Source: Fictibacillus sp. FJAT-27399
Lineage (GTDB): Bacteria; Bacillota; Bacilli; Bacillales; Fictibacillaceae
Direction of reading: 5' to 3'
NCBI RefSeq assembly: GCF_001510655.1
Contig: NZ_LMVC01000005.1
Coordinates: 138,411-202,410, forward strand
DNA length: 64,000 bases
Shown piece after piece: positions 16,813-24,944 of the stretch. How positions within the stretch are numbered: the first letter of the stretch is position 1; every line of letters starts with the position of its first letter. The position numbers and the translations under genes were made by a program. The notes beneath the pieces are model-generated. The model had not been told where the DNA came from. It was given only the letters and a program-made list of their open reading frames with translations, and did no database searches.

Positions 16813-17369
16813 GAGAAAGTTTTCACAAGCTGTTCTGGGGATTTCTATTGATTTTAATCGAGATACACATAATAGCAATTGATATTTTGCCAGACCCTGT
16901 TGGCTACTATCTCATCGTATCTGGTCTTGGACTGCTAACGATCAATAATAAAGCCCTGAAAAAAGCAAAATATTTGGCATTAGGCCTCGTGTTTATATCC
17001 ATCCCTACTGTCTTTATCCAGAAAAATGTCACTGGAAATACTTCCGGACAGCTGTTTGATCTGAGCCTTTGGCCAATATATACGCAAGTCATTGGAATTT
17101 TAAAGCTGATTCTCGTTTTCTATGTGTTTCAGATCCTGCAGGATGTCGCTATGAAAAAAGGAGATCAACAGCTGTACGCTTCGGCCAGATACCGTTTTGT
17201 TTCCTATATGGCCGTCATGCTCATTTTGAACATCACCTTACCTTTCACAATGAATATCATCGGGGATTTGATGACTGCTTACACCGTTGTCTTCTTGCAG
17301 CTATCCCTTTTGGTAGAAGTTATGTTTTTGCTGTTGTTAAGGAAGTACAGGAAGGTTTTTAGCAATTGA
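16809..17369 (+). CDS. Hypothetical polytopic membrane protein
   Basis: Unrecognised protein of 186 residues with about five to six membrane segments: after an N-terminal helix (10-27) comes ILPDPVGYYLIVSGLG, then helices at about 55-70, 88-115, 135-150 and 158-178. The GYYLI motif with nearby acidic residues recalls small bacterial membrane proteins of unknown role. Its ATG overlaps the stop of the anchored protein upstream, preceded by a GGGGGCGGGGGG stretch that doubles as the ribosome site. The pair probably forms one membrane complex; no substrate can be proposed. Confidence 0.68.
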   Translation: MRESFHKLFWGFLLILIEIHIIAIDILPDPVGYYLIVSGLGLLTINNKALKKAKYLALGLVFISIPTVFIQKNVTGNTSGQLFDLSLWPIYTQVIGILKLILVFYVFQILQDVAMKKGDQQLYASARYRFVSYMAVMLILNITLPFTMNIIGDLMTAYTVVFLQLSLLVEVMFLLLLRKYRKVFSN

Positions 17370-17387
17370 ATGATAGATTGCTGGCAG

Positions 17388-17415
17388 TAAAAAGAGAAGG
17401 CATCCTCTCTTTTTT
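17388..17415 (+). terminator. Terminator of the 15901-17369 gene pair
   Basis: AAAAAGAGAAGG and CCTCTCTTTTT form a hairpin with loop CAT, one mismatch, followed by more T residues. Confidence 0.75.
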
Positions 17416-17581
17416 ATTTACTATTTTTTCTAACTTGTATAATTCCACCCCGAAAGATTCAATATAATCCATATTTCACCTTATTTATTTCACCATGTGA
17501 GCAGGAAATTTGTACGATTAACCATCGTTTGAAATACTTTGAGGTGGGTTGTCAATCCTATAGAAAAAGGAGAGTGTCGTA

Positions 17582-18226
17582 ATGAAAGTCTTTTTAGTAG
17601 GAGCAAATGGACAAATTGGGCGTAAACTGGTTGAGCTCTTGGGAAGCAGTTCGGAGCATTCCGTCCGGGCGATGATTCGAAACCCGGAACAAGCGAATGA
17701 ACTTGAGAAGCTAGGAGCTGAAACCGTAGTGGCGAACTTGGAGGGCAGTGTTTCTGAATTGGCAGAAGTCGTTAAGGGAAGCGATGCGATTATTTTCTCG
17801 GCCGGATCCGGAGGGAGCACCGGCTCTGACAAAACCCTGCTCGTTGATTTGGACGGAGCGGCTAAAATGGTAGAAGCTGCTGAACAGGCCGGCGTCGACC
17901 GTTTTGTGATGGTCAGTGCTTTACAGGCGCACAACCGGGAAAACTGGAACGAAAAGCTTCGGCCTTATTACGTGGCCAAGCATTATGCAGATAAAATTCT
18001 TGAAAGCAGCAGTTTGAACTACACGATCGTACGACCGGGCGGACTATTGAACGAGCCTGGCACAGGAAAGGTCGAAGCAAGCAATAACCTCGGAAGAGCT
18101 TCCATCCCCCGTGAAGATGTAGCGCAAACCGTATTGGCTGCTCTAACCGAAGAACACACATTTAAACGCTCGTTTGATTTGATTTCAGGAGATCAAACGA
18201 TTCAAGAAGCGTTGAAGAACGTATAA
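17582..18226 (+). CDS. NAD(P)-binding atypical SDR protein, YhfK-like
   Basis: Protein of 214 residues with the nucleotide-binding glycine motif GANGQIG (7-13), then AMIRNPEQ (dinucleotide specificity loop, Arg favouring NADP), ADAIIFSAGSGG-like beta strand, and the NADR-type end RPGGLLNEPGTGKV. It matches the YhfK / SDR_a5 atypical SDR group (about 214 residues in B. subtilis YhfK). Active-site Tyr-Lys of classical SDRs is not clear, as usual for this group. AAAGGAGAG precedes the ATG. A weak sigma-B-like pattern, GTTTGA - 13 bp - GGGTTG, lies near 17530-17555. Monogenic with a strong terminator. Confidence 0.85.
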   Translation: MKVFLVGANGQIGRKLVELLGSSSEHSVRAMIRNPEQANELEKLGAETVVANLEGSVSELAEVVKGSDAIIFSAGSGGSTGSDKTLLVDLDGAAKMVEAAEQAGVDRFVMVSALQAHNRENWNEKLRPYYVAKHYADKILESSSLNYTIVRPGGLLNEPGTGKVEASNNLGRASIPREDVAQTVLAALTEEHTFKRSFDLISGDQTIQEALKNV

Positions 18227-18228
18227 AA

Positions 18229-18284
18229 AAAGGCTGGCCTCAAAGGACACATCTTGTGCTCTTTTGAGGCCAGCCTTATTTTTT
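18229..18284. terminator. Strong bidirectional terminator between convergent genes
   Basis: AAGGCTGGCCTCAAA pairs with TTTGAGGCCAGCCTT, with an A run before and a T run after, so it serves both the YhfK-like gene and the convergent DUF445 gene. Confidence 0.85.
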
Positions 18285-19541
18285 TTATATTAAAGCCTTA
18301 AATGTCGTTAAGATAAGTCCGATTAAAAACCCGCAAATCGCTCCGTTCACCCTGATCCACTGCAATTCTTTACCTACGTTGTTTTCCATCATATCGATCA
18401 GTGTTTCATTATCCAATTTATCAAGGTTTTCTTTCACAAGATTGCCTATTTTGGAATGGTTGCTTTCAATTAAAGTGGAAATTTGGTTCTGCAGCCACTT
18501 TTCAATGCTGTCGATTTTTTCAGGATCATTTTTTGTTCGATCAATGAGGTCTCTTATAAATGAAATCACATATCGATCAATAAACGCTTCATCTTGGGTC
18601 AGCAGCAGCAATTTATTTTGAACCTGGCACAGAATGTTTGTAATTTGATCCGCAGGACTCCATGTATTGACCATGTTATCTTTCCACTCATTTAGTTCAG
18701 CCGCCAAATTTTCTCGGTCTTGTACACTTTCTAACTCTTTGCGGATTCGATTAAGGATTAACTCCCTGTATGGATTATCTTTGTCTTGCAAAAGAATGAT
18801 TCTTTTAAGAAAAAATGGCTGCAGGATATTGCCCAGCTTTTCTTCATTAATAAAATTGCTAAAAGATTGAAGGGCCATTTTAATAAACCCATCGGCCTCC
18901 GTATTATCCAGCAGTTGTTTCGCCATTTTGCCGATTTTTCTTTTTGTATCTTCCCTTGCCATCCACTTTTGTGTCTCGGCCAGAATATAATCAAAGGCTT
19001 GATCATGCATATTTCTGTCCAGGGCCTTATTAATCATGCACTGCAGAAAGCCTGCAGCATCCAGGGAGCGCAGATAGTTCTTCAGCTCTTTTTCAATATA
19101 CGGAGCGATATTTTCCGGATTGATATGGCGTATCGCCTGCTGAAGAAACGTTCCGACTCCTTTATGAAAGGAATTGGAATCCAATTCTTTCTCTGCGATT
19201 TTTATAAGTTTCTCTGTAATTTTAATTTGCTGGATTTTCTTCTGAATACTTTCTTTTGTCAGCCAATCATTTTCAAGCATGGATACGATGGCTTTCATCA
19301 TCCTGTCACGGTTCTTTGGAAGCAACGCCGTGTGAGGAATCGGTATGCCAAGAGGATGGCGAAAGAGAGCAGTAACCGCAAACCAATCGGCCAGCCCCCC
19401 TACGAGTCCTGCCTCAAATCCCCCTTGCAGCAATTCTCCTATAAAAGAATCTTGAAATGGGATGGTTCCGAGAAACCCTGCTCCCATTACTCCCAATGAA
19501 ATTTTTGCAAAATATTTTGATTTCTTTTCCTTTTTTTCCAT
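18285..19541 (-). CDS. DUF445 domain-containing membrane protein
   Basis: Protein of 418 residues. Near the N-terminus is a glycine-rich hydrophobic stretch and then EAGLVGGLADWFAVTALFRHPLGIPIPHTALLPKNRDR, diagnostic of DUF445. The middle (about 95-380) is predicted helical and contains FINEEKLGNIL-type repeats; the C-terminus returns to the membrane with INGAICGFLIGLILTTF (about 398-414). CAGAGGGAAG precedes the ATG. The family is widespread in Firmicutes and lacks an assigned function. Confidence 0.85.
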   Translation of the reverse strand: MEKKEKKSKYFAKISLGVMGAGFLGTIPFQDSFIGELLQGGFEAGLVGGLADWFAVTALFRHPLGIPIPHTALLPKNRDRMMKAIVSMLENDWLTKESIQKKIQQIKITEKLIKIAEKELDSNSFHKGVGTFLQQAIRHINPENIAPYIEKELKNYLRSLDAAGFLQCMINKALDRNMHDQAFDYILAETQKWMAREDTKRKIGKMAKQLLDNTEADGFIKMALQSFSNFINEEKLGNILQPFFLKRIILLQDKDNPYRELILNRIRKELESVQDRENLAAELNEWKDNMVNTWSPADQITNILCQVQNKLLLLTQDEAFIDRYVISFIRDLIDRTKNDPEKIDSIEKWLQNQISTLIESNHSKIGNLVKENLDKLDNETLIDMMENNVGKELQWIRVNGAICGFLIGLILTTFKALI

Positions 19542-19609
19542 GGTAACTTCCCTCTGACATTCATTTGCTTAAAACTATACCATAAAACAGTGGATTGGCT
19601 GAAAAGTTT

Positions 19610-19638
19610 GCCGCCAGTATTTTCCCTTTAGCCGCCAG
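19610..19638 (-). repeat. Degenerate two-unit 21-bp repeat, GCCGCCAG / CTGGCGGC
   Basis: GCCGCCAG occurs at 19610 and 19631, exactly 21 bp apart. On the minus strand it reads CTGGCGGCTAAA and CTGGCGGCAAA, close to the TTGGCGGGTAAA form of the arrays at 8139 and 12138. It lies just downstream of the SRPBCC gene. Confidence 0.4.
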
Positions 19639-19649
19639 AAAGCCCGCGC

Positions 19650-20081
19650 TCAGCGCCCTTTCAGATAGCTCTCGAGCCCGCTGTTGGCTGATTCATAGGC
19701 CGGACGCATCGCTTCCATTCTCTTTGTTGACAAAAAAGCGGTAAATAAACCACTAAACTGCTCCCCTTGAACCACTTTGGTCGTATCACCGAGATCTGTC
19801 AGCTCCCAGTAATGATAACCGGTTAAGATACCGGGTACCCCGCCCGTCCATGCCAGCTTTCTGTTCGGATCAAATTCCAGTACCTTAGCTTTAAAACAAA
19901 AAGGGATGCCGTTGCCGACCGGTGATTTGACTCGAACGGACAGGCTGCTTCCTTTCCTGCATTCACCTTTAATCGAAACAATCTGCGGGTTCCATAACGA
20001 ATGTGTTCCTGTGTCTGCAATAACCTTCCAAACTGCTTCAATCGGGTAAGGCAGCAGGCAATCTGTCATTAATTTTTTCAT
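19650..20081 (-). CDS. SRPBCC family (START-like) protein
   Basis: Protein of 143 residues with the START/Bet v 1-like polyketide-cyclase pattern: IEAVWKVIADTGTHSLWNPQIV near the N-terminus, LEFDPNRKLAWTGGVPGILTGYHYWEL in the middle and a long C-terminal helix. The N-terminal MKKLMTDCLLPYPIEAVW is normal for the family, and the size fits. Such proteins bind hydrophobic ligands; the ligand here is unknown. GGGAAG lies upstream of the ATG. Confidence 0.82.
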   Translation of the reverse strand: MKKLMTDCLLPYPIEAVWKVIADTGTHSLWNPQIVSIKGECRKGSSLSVRVKSPVGNGIPFCFKAKVLEFDPNRKLAWTGGVPGILTGYHYWELTDLGDTTKVVQGEQFSGLFTAFLSTKRMEAMRPAYESANSGLESYLKGR

Positions 20082-20271
20082 GCTGCTTTACTTCCCTTTC
20101 TCTATCCCACACTTTACTCTCCTTCCATCGTAACACAAGCTTGCGTTACACATAAAAAGATTGACTATTTCTGAATTTCCGTAATAAAATGATTTTACGT
20201 ACAGTTATTTTTTTACGTAATTCATCCTTGTTATACATTCTTCTATAACCGAATGGAGAGGAGAAATGACT

Positions 20272-21306
20272 ATGCATGTATTAGTGATTGGCGGCACCAG
20301 CTTTATGGGTCCAGAGGTTATTAAACGATTGTTTAACCTTGGACACGAGGTCACGGTTTTTCACAGAGGGCAAACAAAATCAGATTTGCCTCCTGGGGTG
20401 CATGAAATTCTTGGTGACAGAAACGAATTACTTTCTTATCGGGCTACTATTCAGAAGCTAGAGCCTGATGCGGTTCTGGATATGATTTGTATGACTGAAA
20501 CACAGGCCAAAGAGCTTGTTCAAACGGTTGATGGCATTGTAAACCGTATCATTACAGCAAGTTCTCAGGATGTTTATCGTGCTTTCGGACTTGTTAACGG
20601 GACCGAAAAGGGTGCGATTGAACCGGTACCCATTGGTGAAGATGGTGCTTTACGCCACAACTTGTATCCCCAGAGAGAGTTTGCGAAAACAGAGGAGAGG
20701 CGCAATTATGATAAAATTTTAGTGGAGCGCACAATAATGAACCACCCGACGATTGAAGGAACGGTTATAAGACTGCCTGCCGTTTACGGTCCGAACGATA
20801 GGGCACATCGATGGTATTCCTTTATAAAACCGATGAGTGATCAACGCCCCTGGATCCTCCTCCCGGAAAGCCTTGCTGACTGGAGATGGACCCGAGGGTA
20901 TGTGGAAAATATGGCCGAGGGTATTGTTCAGGCTGTAGTAGATGAACAAGCGAAAGGAAAGGTCTACAACCTCGGTGAGAACGAGGCATTCACCATGAAA
21001 GAATGGATTAAGAGGCTGGCCTCCTCTCTCCATTGGAAAGGAAAAATCGTTATATTACCAGATAGCCTGCTTCCTGAAGCCTACTCCTGGGGAATTAATG
21101 CTGAACAAGATGTCATCTTCACTTCTGATAAAATACGGAACGAATTAGGCTTTAAAGAAACGGTTTCATTAGAAGAGGGGTTGAAACGTACGATTGATTG
21201 GGAACTGAAAAACCCTCCAGAAACTCACGGATTGGACTACGAAGCTGAAGACGAGATCATGAGGCTTCATCATGCAAAAGGGGCTGTCCTGAAAGTCGAA
21301 AATTGA
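20272..21306 (+). CDS. NAD-dependent epimerase/dehydratase family (extended SDR) protein
   Basis: Protein of about 344 residues. It starts MHVLVIGGTSFMGPEVIKRL, an atypical GGTxFxG nucleotide-binding loop, and has RLPAVYGPNDRAHRWYSFIKPM and YNLGENEAFTMKEWIKRL typical of extended SDR (epimerase) proteins of Bacillales. Start at 20272 is preferred to the in-frame ATG at 20266, because GAGAGGAG lies 8 nt before it. The reading frame runs into the left end of a dispersed repeat at 21280: the final residues KGAVLKVEN and the stop codon come from the repeat, so the native C-terminus was probably replaced. Substrate unknown. Confidence 0.82.
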   Translation: MHVLVIGGTSFMGPEVIKRLFNLGHEVTVFHRGQTKSDLPPGVHEILGDRNELLSYRATIQKLEPDAVLDMICMTETQAKELVQTVDGIVNRIITASSQDVYRAFGLVNGTEKGAIEPVPIGEDGALRHNLYPQREFAKTEERRNYDKILVERTIMNHPTIEGTVIRLPAVYGPNDRAHRWYSFIKPMSDQRPWILLPESLADWRWTRGYVENMAEGIVQAVVDEQAKGKVYNLGENEAFTMKEWIKRLASSLHWKGKIVILPDSLLPEAYSWGINAEQDVIFTSDKIRNELGFKETVSLEEGLKRTIDWELKNPPETHGLDYEAEDEIMRLHHAKGAVLKVEN

Positions 21307-21583
21307 CCTTCAGCAGCTCCTTTTTGGCTTGAAAATCTTCAATGAAAAGTTGATTGAAGTGGAAGGTGCGAGACTCCTCGAAAATGAACTTCACATTTTC
21401 TTCGTGCGATAAAAAGCTGCCGGAGCCTTCCTTGTCCTGCGGGACTAGCGTGACAGGTGAAACTACCGTAGGCACTAGCGCCAAAAAGTAGGCGTTCACG
21501 CCGGTAAGGCTCACCGCACGCCCCGCGGAAAGCGAGCACCCTGGAACGGAAATCAACAGCTTACAGACTTCTTGGACAGCCCC
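21280..21583 (+). repeat. Dispersed 0.3-kb inverted-end element, copy 1
   Basis: 304 bp bounded by GGGGCTGTCC and GGACAGCCCC, flanked by AAAA and TTTT. The left end folds as a terminator-like hairpin: GGGGCTG...CAGCTCC with inner AAGTC/GACCTT, followed by TTTTT. About 90 percent or more identical by eye to the copies at 33149 and 36304. It overlaps the 3' end of the SDR gene. No transposase is encoded. Confidence 0.85.
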
Positions 21584-21608
21584 TTTTGCTTCTTCTTATA
21601 CACATTAT

Positions 21609-21971
21609 TTAAAAATGATCGGCCCTATTGTATTCACGCAATAGGGCTTCCACCTTCAACGCCTTGCCGACATCGCCTTTGACTTTCAATTTCCCCATCA
21701 TGAAGGCCGCGGTACCGTTCAGTTTGCCTAAAAGCATTTTCTTGAAGTTGGGATAAGAAATGAGGATGACACAATCTGCCCGCTCTTTAAAATTTTCCAC
21801 TACTTTTGCACTTCCGTCATTCAAGTGAAGCTGAAACGAGTATTCCTCGTCTGTGATGTCATATTGATACGCAGCCTGAACTCCTTGAATCGGTCCCGGA
21901 TTTTCATTCAGCACATGTTCAATTTTTTTTACCGTTTCCTGTACAGTCAATTCTTCGATCGTTTTTGGCAT
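21609..21971 (-). CDS. SCP2 sterol-binding domain protein
   Basis: Single-domain protein of 120 residues with the SCP2 pattern: DEEYSFQLHLNDGSAKVVE, ADCVILISYPNFKKMLLGKLNGTAAFMMGKLKVKGDVGKALKVEALL. The KLKVKGD segment is diagnostic. SCP2 domains bind lipids or acyl-CoA in a hydrophobic tunnel; here it is probably a fatty acyl carrier or ligand-binding accessory. AAGGAGGAAGAG precedes the ATG. Last gene of a three-gene operon after the DUF4442 and reductase genes. Confidence 0.85.
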   Translation of the reverse strand: MPKTIEELTVQETVKKIEHVLNENPGPIQGVQAAYQYDITDEEYSFQLHLNDGSAKVVENFKERADCVILISYPNFKKMLLGKLNGTAAFMMGKLKVKGDVGKALKVEALLREYNRADHF

Positions 21972-21983
21972 TTCTCTTCCTCC

Positions 21984-22496
21984 TTATTTGGATTCTATTT
22001 TCGGCAGTGAGACAACGTTCCCTGATGATGGATTGCTTTCCCGGTCTTTTTTTCGGATATAAATGGTTTTCTCCACTACGGCATGGACCGTGCCGCTCTC
22101 ATCAACAAGCTCTACGTCATACACCCGGTCAAGACTCCGTTTTCCCTCAAGAGCTCTCTTAACTTCATCCAGCTCTTCATACGTTATCTTAAACGTAGCG
22201 TTCAATGTGCTTTTGCCCGGCTTTTTAAACCGGATGGAGGCGGCTTTATCCCATACGATATAATCATTGCCGAGCATTTTTAAGAACATGTACATATAGA
22301 TGGGATCCACCGCACCATACATGCTGCCGCCAAAGATCGTGCCGACATAATTTCGGGTACGCCAGTTAAGCGGCAGCTTGATGCGGATCTCCGAATAATC
22401 TCCAGCAATATAGATGACTCTTGCTCCCGTCCCTCTAAAGGCAGGAAACAAGTTAAAGCCGCAGCGGACAATCCTCGTCTTCCAGGATTCTTTCAT
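21984..22496 (-). CDS. DUF4442 hotdog-fold (thioesterase-like) protein
   Basis: Protein of about 170 residues with RIVRCGFNLFPAFRGTGARVIYI, then NYVGTIFGGSMYGAVDPIYMYMFLKMLG, the DUF4442 version of the hotdog fold related to PaaI thioesterases. AAAGGGG lies 8 nt before the ATG at 22496, which is preferred to an in-frame GTG 9 bp upstream. It sits 12 bp before the SCP2 gene and 50 bp after the reductase gene. Inferred role: binding or hydrolysis of an acyl thioester. Confidence 0.8.
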   Translation of the reverse strand: MKESWKTRIVRCGFNLFPAFRGTGARVIYIAGDYSEIRIKLPLNWRTRNYVGTIFGGSMYGAVDPIYMYMFLKMLGNDYIVWDKAASIRFKKPGKSTLNATFKITYEELDEVKRALEGKRSLDRVYDVELVDESGTVHAVVEKTIYIRKKDRESNPSSGNVVSLPKIESK

Positions 22497-22547
22497 CTTG
22501 AACACCCCTTTCTTCGCTATGAGTGTTTTCGGAATTTTACTGTCCTC

Positions 22548-23609
22548 CTACTTCACTTGAATTAATTTATCAGGATCTGTCCTTTGCATTTTATAATATT
22601 TCACCATGCTGGACACATAATTTTTAAAATCAGGACATTGAACGCCGCCTTTTGCCAGCACATCCTTGGCTCCTGAAGCATCATATTGTGAGGTACATCG
22701 GAAATACTCCAGCGCTTCTTTTTCTACTTTAAAAAAACGCCGGAATATAGAAATAGAAAGAGCAAATTCAACAAGAGCTGGTGAAATGGTCCACGAAGGT
22801 GTTTTGCCGAGCAGCTCGTTGCAAACCATGCGGTAAAGCTCCCGGCTTTCATAAGGTGAAGGATCTGTGAGGTGGAACGTCCGATTTACGGCGTCTTCTG
22901 ATTGCGCCAGACACAATGTGGCATCAACGATATAGTCAGCAGGCACAACGTTAAACAGGGCCTCCGACTTGCCCAAATAAGGAATAGGTATATATCGAAG
23001 ACGGTCTAAAAAGCGCATAATAAAGTAGGGGCCATCAAACTTAACCGTCTCCCCGGTCACGGAATGTCCCACCACTACCCCAGGCCGAATAATGGTGTAA
23101 GGTACATTTTTAAGCTCTGCCACGAGCTTTTCTGCTTCAAACTTTGTAGATTCGTAATGGTTCTTAAAGGTCTGTCCTTGATCAAGCTCATCTTCTTTAA
23201 TAACGCCAACCCTTTTTCCTGAAACATAGGCTGTGCTGAAGTAGATGTAGCGCTCTAAGAGTGGAAGTGATTGAGCGAAGGTGTTCACATTGCGAGTGCC
23301 CGTTATGTTGACGTCTTCTGCAATCTTTTTTGGTACGGCAAGATCATAAACCGCAGCCAGATGAAAGACATGTGTCATATGTTCCTTCAGCCACTCTGTT
23401 TGTTCAGCATCCAAATCAAGTCCATCCTTCGTAATATCTCCTGCAAAAAGACGCACATTTTGCTTGTTAGCTGCCAAGCGCTCTGCTTTGTCCAGCTGGC
23501 TGGGGTGGACAATAAGCGCGAATTGCGTATCTTCATTTCGCTGCTGCATTTCTTTCAGAAGCTTTGAGGCAAGAAAACCAGGATAACCTGTCACTAAACA
23601 TCCTTTCAT
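22548..23609 (-). CDS. SDR family oxidoreductase, thioester-reductase-like
   Basis: Protein of 353 residues of the extended SDR class. Nucleotide loop VTGYPGFLASKLL (7-19), HLAAVYDLAV after the fourth strand, active-site-like YFSTAYVSGKR with NHYESTKFEAEKLV (the YxxxK-type pair), and TIIRPGVVVGHSVTGE. This pattern matches the NAD_binding_4 / male-sterility group that reduces acyl thioesters. AAAGGAGG precedes the ATG. First gene of the operon with DUF4442 and SCP2, under an operator that matches the TetR gene upstream. Confidence 0.82.
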   Translation of the reverse strand: MKGCLVTGYPGFLASKLLKEMQQRNEDTQFALIVHPSQLDKAERLAANKQNVRLFAGDITKDGLDLDAEQTEWLKEHMTHVFHLAAVYDLAVPKKIAEDVNITGTRNVNTFAQSLPLLERYIYFSTAYVSGKRVGVIKEDELDQGQTFKNHYESTKFEAEKLVAELKNVPYTIIRPGVVVGHSVTGETVKFDGPYFIMRFLDRLRYIPIPYLGKSEALFNVVPADYIVDATLCLAQSEDAVNRTFHLTDPSPYESRELYRMVCNELLGKTPSWTISPALVEFALSISIFRRFFKVEKEALEYFRCTSQYDASGAKDVLAKGGVQCPDFKNYVSSMVKYYKMQRTDPDKLIQVK

Positions 23610-23636
23610 GAACCATTCGCCTCCTTTAGCAGTAAA

Positions 23637-23654
23637 TACGAATACGTACTGGTA
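23637..23654. promoter_or_regulatory. TetR-type operator before the lipid operon
   Basis: TACGAATACGTACTGGTA differs at two positions from the perfect palindrome in front of the tetR gene (24315-24332). It lies 28 bp upstream of the reductase start. Confidence 0.6.
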
Positions 23655-23687
23655 CTACTTCCGTATAAAACCAGCAAACAGCCGATT

Positions 23688-24296
23688 TTATAAAGATAGA
23701 TTGACATAAGCTCCGACAACAATCCGGTTAAGCAAACGGGCCAGCCGGTCCAAATCCAGCTCAATGTCTGATTCAAACAGGGTTTGGATGACGACCTCAT
23801 TGACCGCACCGACCATGGCCTGTGAGACGACCAATACTTCCTGATCAGGAACGGATGCTGGCATGGTCCCCTGAACCGTATTATAGAGCAGGCTGGCAAA
23901 TCGGCGATAGGCTTCCCGGCGAACATTCTCTACCGTAAGGCTTACACCCACTGAATCAATTAATAATAGTTTGGCAGCGTTAGACTTCATTTCGCATATT
24001 TCAATATAACGGCGGATGCCGGCGTAGGCTTTTTCGCTAATTTTCTCTTCCCTTTGAACAGTAGCTTCCACATCTGCAATGATCTCTTCAGCCAGCTGTG
24101 TGCATAGGGCGGCAAGCAGCTCCTCTTTGCTGCCAAACGATTGATAGAATGTTGTTTTTGACACCCTCGCCAGCTCAACAATCTCAAGGACTGACGTTTC
24201 CTTATATCCCTTAACCGTATAGAGTTGGAGCGCGGCATACAGCATTTTGTCTCTGGCTTCTGTCGGCATTTCTGTTACAAAAAGCACATTCATCAT
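23688..24296 (-). CDS. TetR/AcrR family transcriptional regulator
   Basis: Regulator of about 202 residues. The helix-turn-helix is seen in LYTVKGYKETSVLEIVELARVSKTTFYQSFGSKEELLAALC (about 28-68), the standard TetR N-terminal domain, followed by an all-helical ligand domain. Tandem ATG codons mark the start; the ribosome site is weak, and a later ATG (residue 10) is possible. Matching palindromes lie both upstream of this gene and in front of the lipid operon, so it most likely represses itself and that operon, with an acyl-CoA-like inducer as a guess. Confidence 0.88.
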   Translation of the reverse strand: MMNVLFVTEMPTEARDKMLYAALQLYTVKGYKETSVLEIVELARVSKTTFYQSFGSKEELLAALCTQLAEEIIADVEATVQREEKISEKAYAGIRRYIEICEMKSNAAKLLLIDSVGVSLTVENVRREAYRRFASLLYNTVQGTMPASVPDQEVLVVSQAMVGAVNEVVIQTLFESDIELDLDRLARLLNRIVVGAYVNLSL

Positions 24297-24314
24297 TCCA
24301 TTCTTTCATATGTG

Positions 24315-24332
24315 TACGAGTACGTACTCGTA
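24315..24332. promoter_or_regulatory. Perfect 18-bp palindromic operator of the TetR regulator
   Basis: TACGAGTACGTACTCGTA equals its reverse complement and lies 18 bp upstream of the tetR start. Its near-copy lies at 23637. Confidence 0.7.
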
Positions 24333-24357
24333 TTTTACGTATAACTTGCAGCCCCTG

Positions 24358-24840
24358 TCAATCGGCTGCAGCATCATTTACTGCTCTTGAAGGGAGCTGC
24401 TTGAAAAAAGGAACCTTCTCTGCACCTGTCATACGAGCATACACAAACAGCTGTCCTTTATGGTGGATCTCATGATCAATTAAACTTTCAATCCAATACT
24501 TTCCTGGCGCCTCATACCCGAAAATATCAATTTTCTTGCTCAAATGAGCACTTTCCAGAACAGAAAAATCCCTTTTTGATTTCTGAGTGAACTCCTGAAC
24601 GATCTCCCGCACCTCATCCATCGTTTGAAACTCACGCGGTGTGGCAGGCGATACAAACTGCCCGTTTTTAATCGTTTCCAAAAACATTTCTGTGGAACTT
24701 GCGATATGAACCGCCAGCTCTCCCATTGAAAAACCATCTTTCCACGGTTTAAAAAACACATGCTCCGGCCCTATCTGATCCAGCAGATCGTGCAGTACAG
24801 TCCTGTGTTTGAGCCAATTTTGATAGTATTCTTCCACCAT
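24358..24840 (-). CDS. DinB family protein
   Basis: Protein of 160 residues of the four-helix DinB fold. The metal-ligand histidines are visible in MGELAVHIASS and in IESLIDHEIHHKGQLFVYARM, the hallmark end of the family. KPWKDGFSMGEL is also typical. Members are thiol-dependent or divalent-metal enzymes, or of unknown role; many follow DNA damage control, but nothing here shows this. AGGAG site upstream. Monocistronic. Confidence 0.88.
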   Translation of the reverse strand: MVEEYYQNWLKHRTVLHDLLDQIGPEHVFFKPWKDGFSMGELAVHIASSTEMFLETIKNGQFVSPATPREFQTMDEVREIVQEFTQKSKRDFSVLESAHLSKKIDIFGYEAPGKYWIESLIDHEIHHKGQLFVYARMTGAEKVPFFKQLPSRAVNDAAAD

Positions 24841-24917
24841 TTTTTATCGCTCCTATCTCAAATTTCCAATATAAACTAATTCGATGTTCCTCGTCTTTAC
24901 CCTTTATTAAAGAACAC

Positions 24918-24944
24918 AAAAAAGTCCAGCACTTTTCTGCTGGA
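24918..24944 (-). terminator. Terminator of the berberine-enzyme remnant
   Basis: On the minus strand TCCAGCA and TGCTGGA pair and are followed by CTTTTTT, directly after the stop codon at 24945. Confidence 0.75.
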
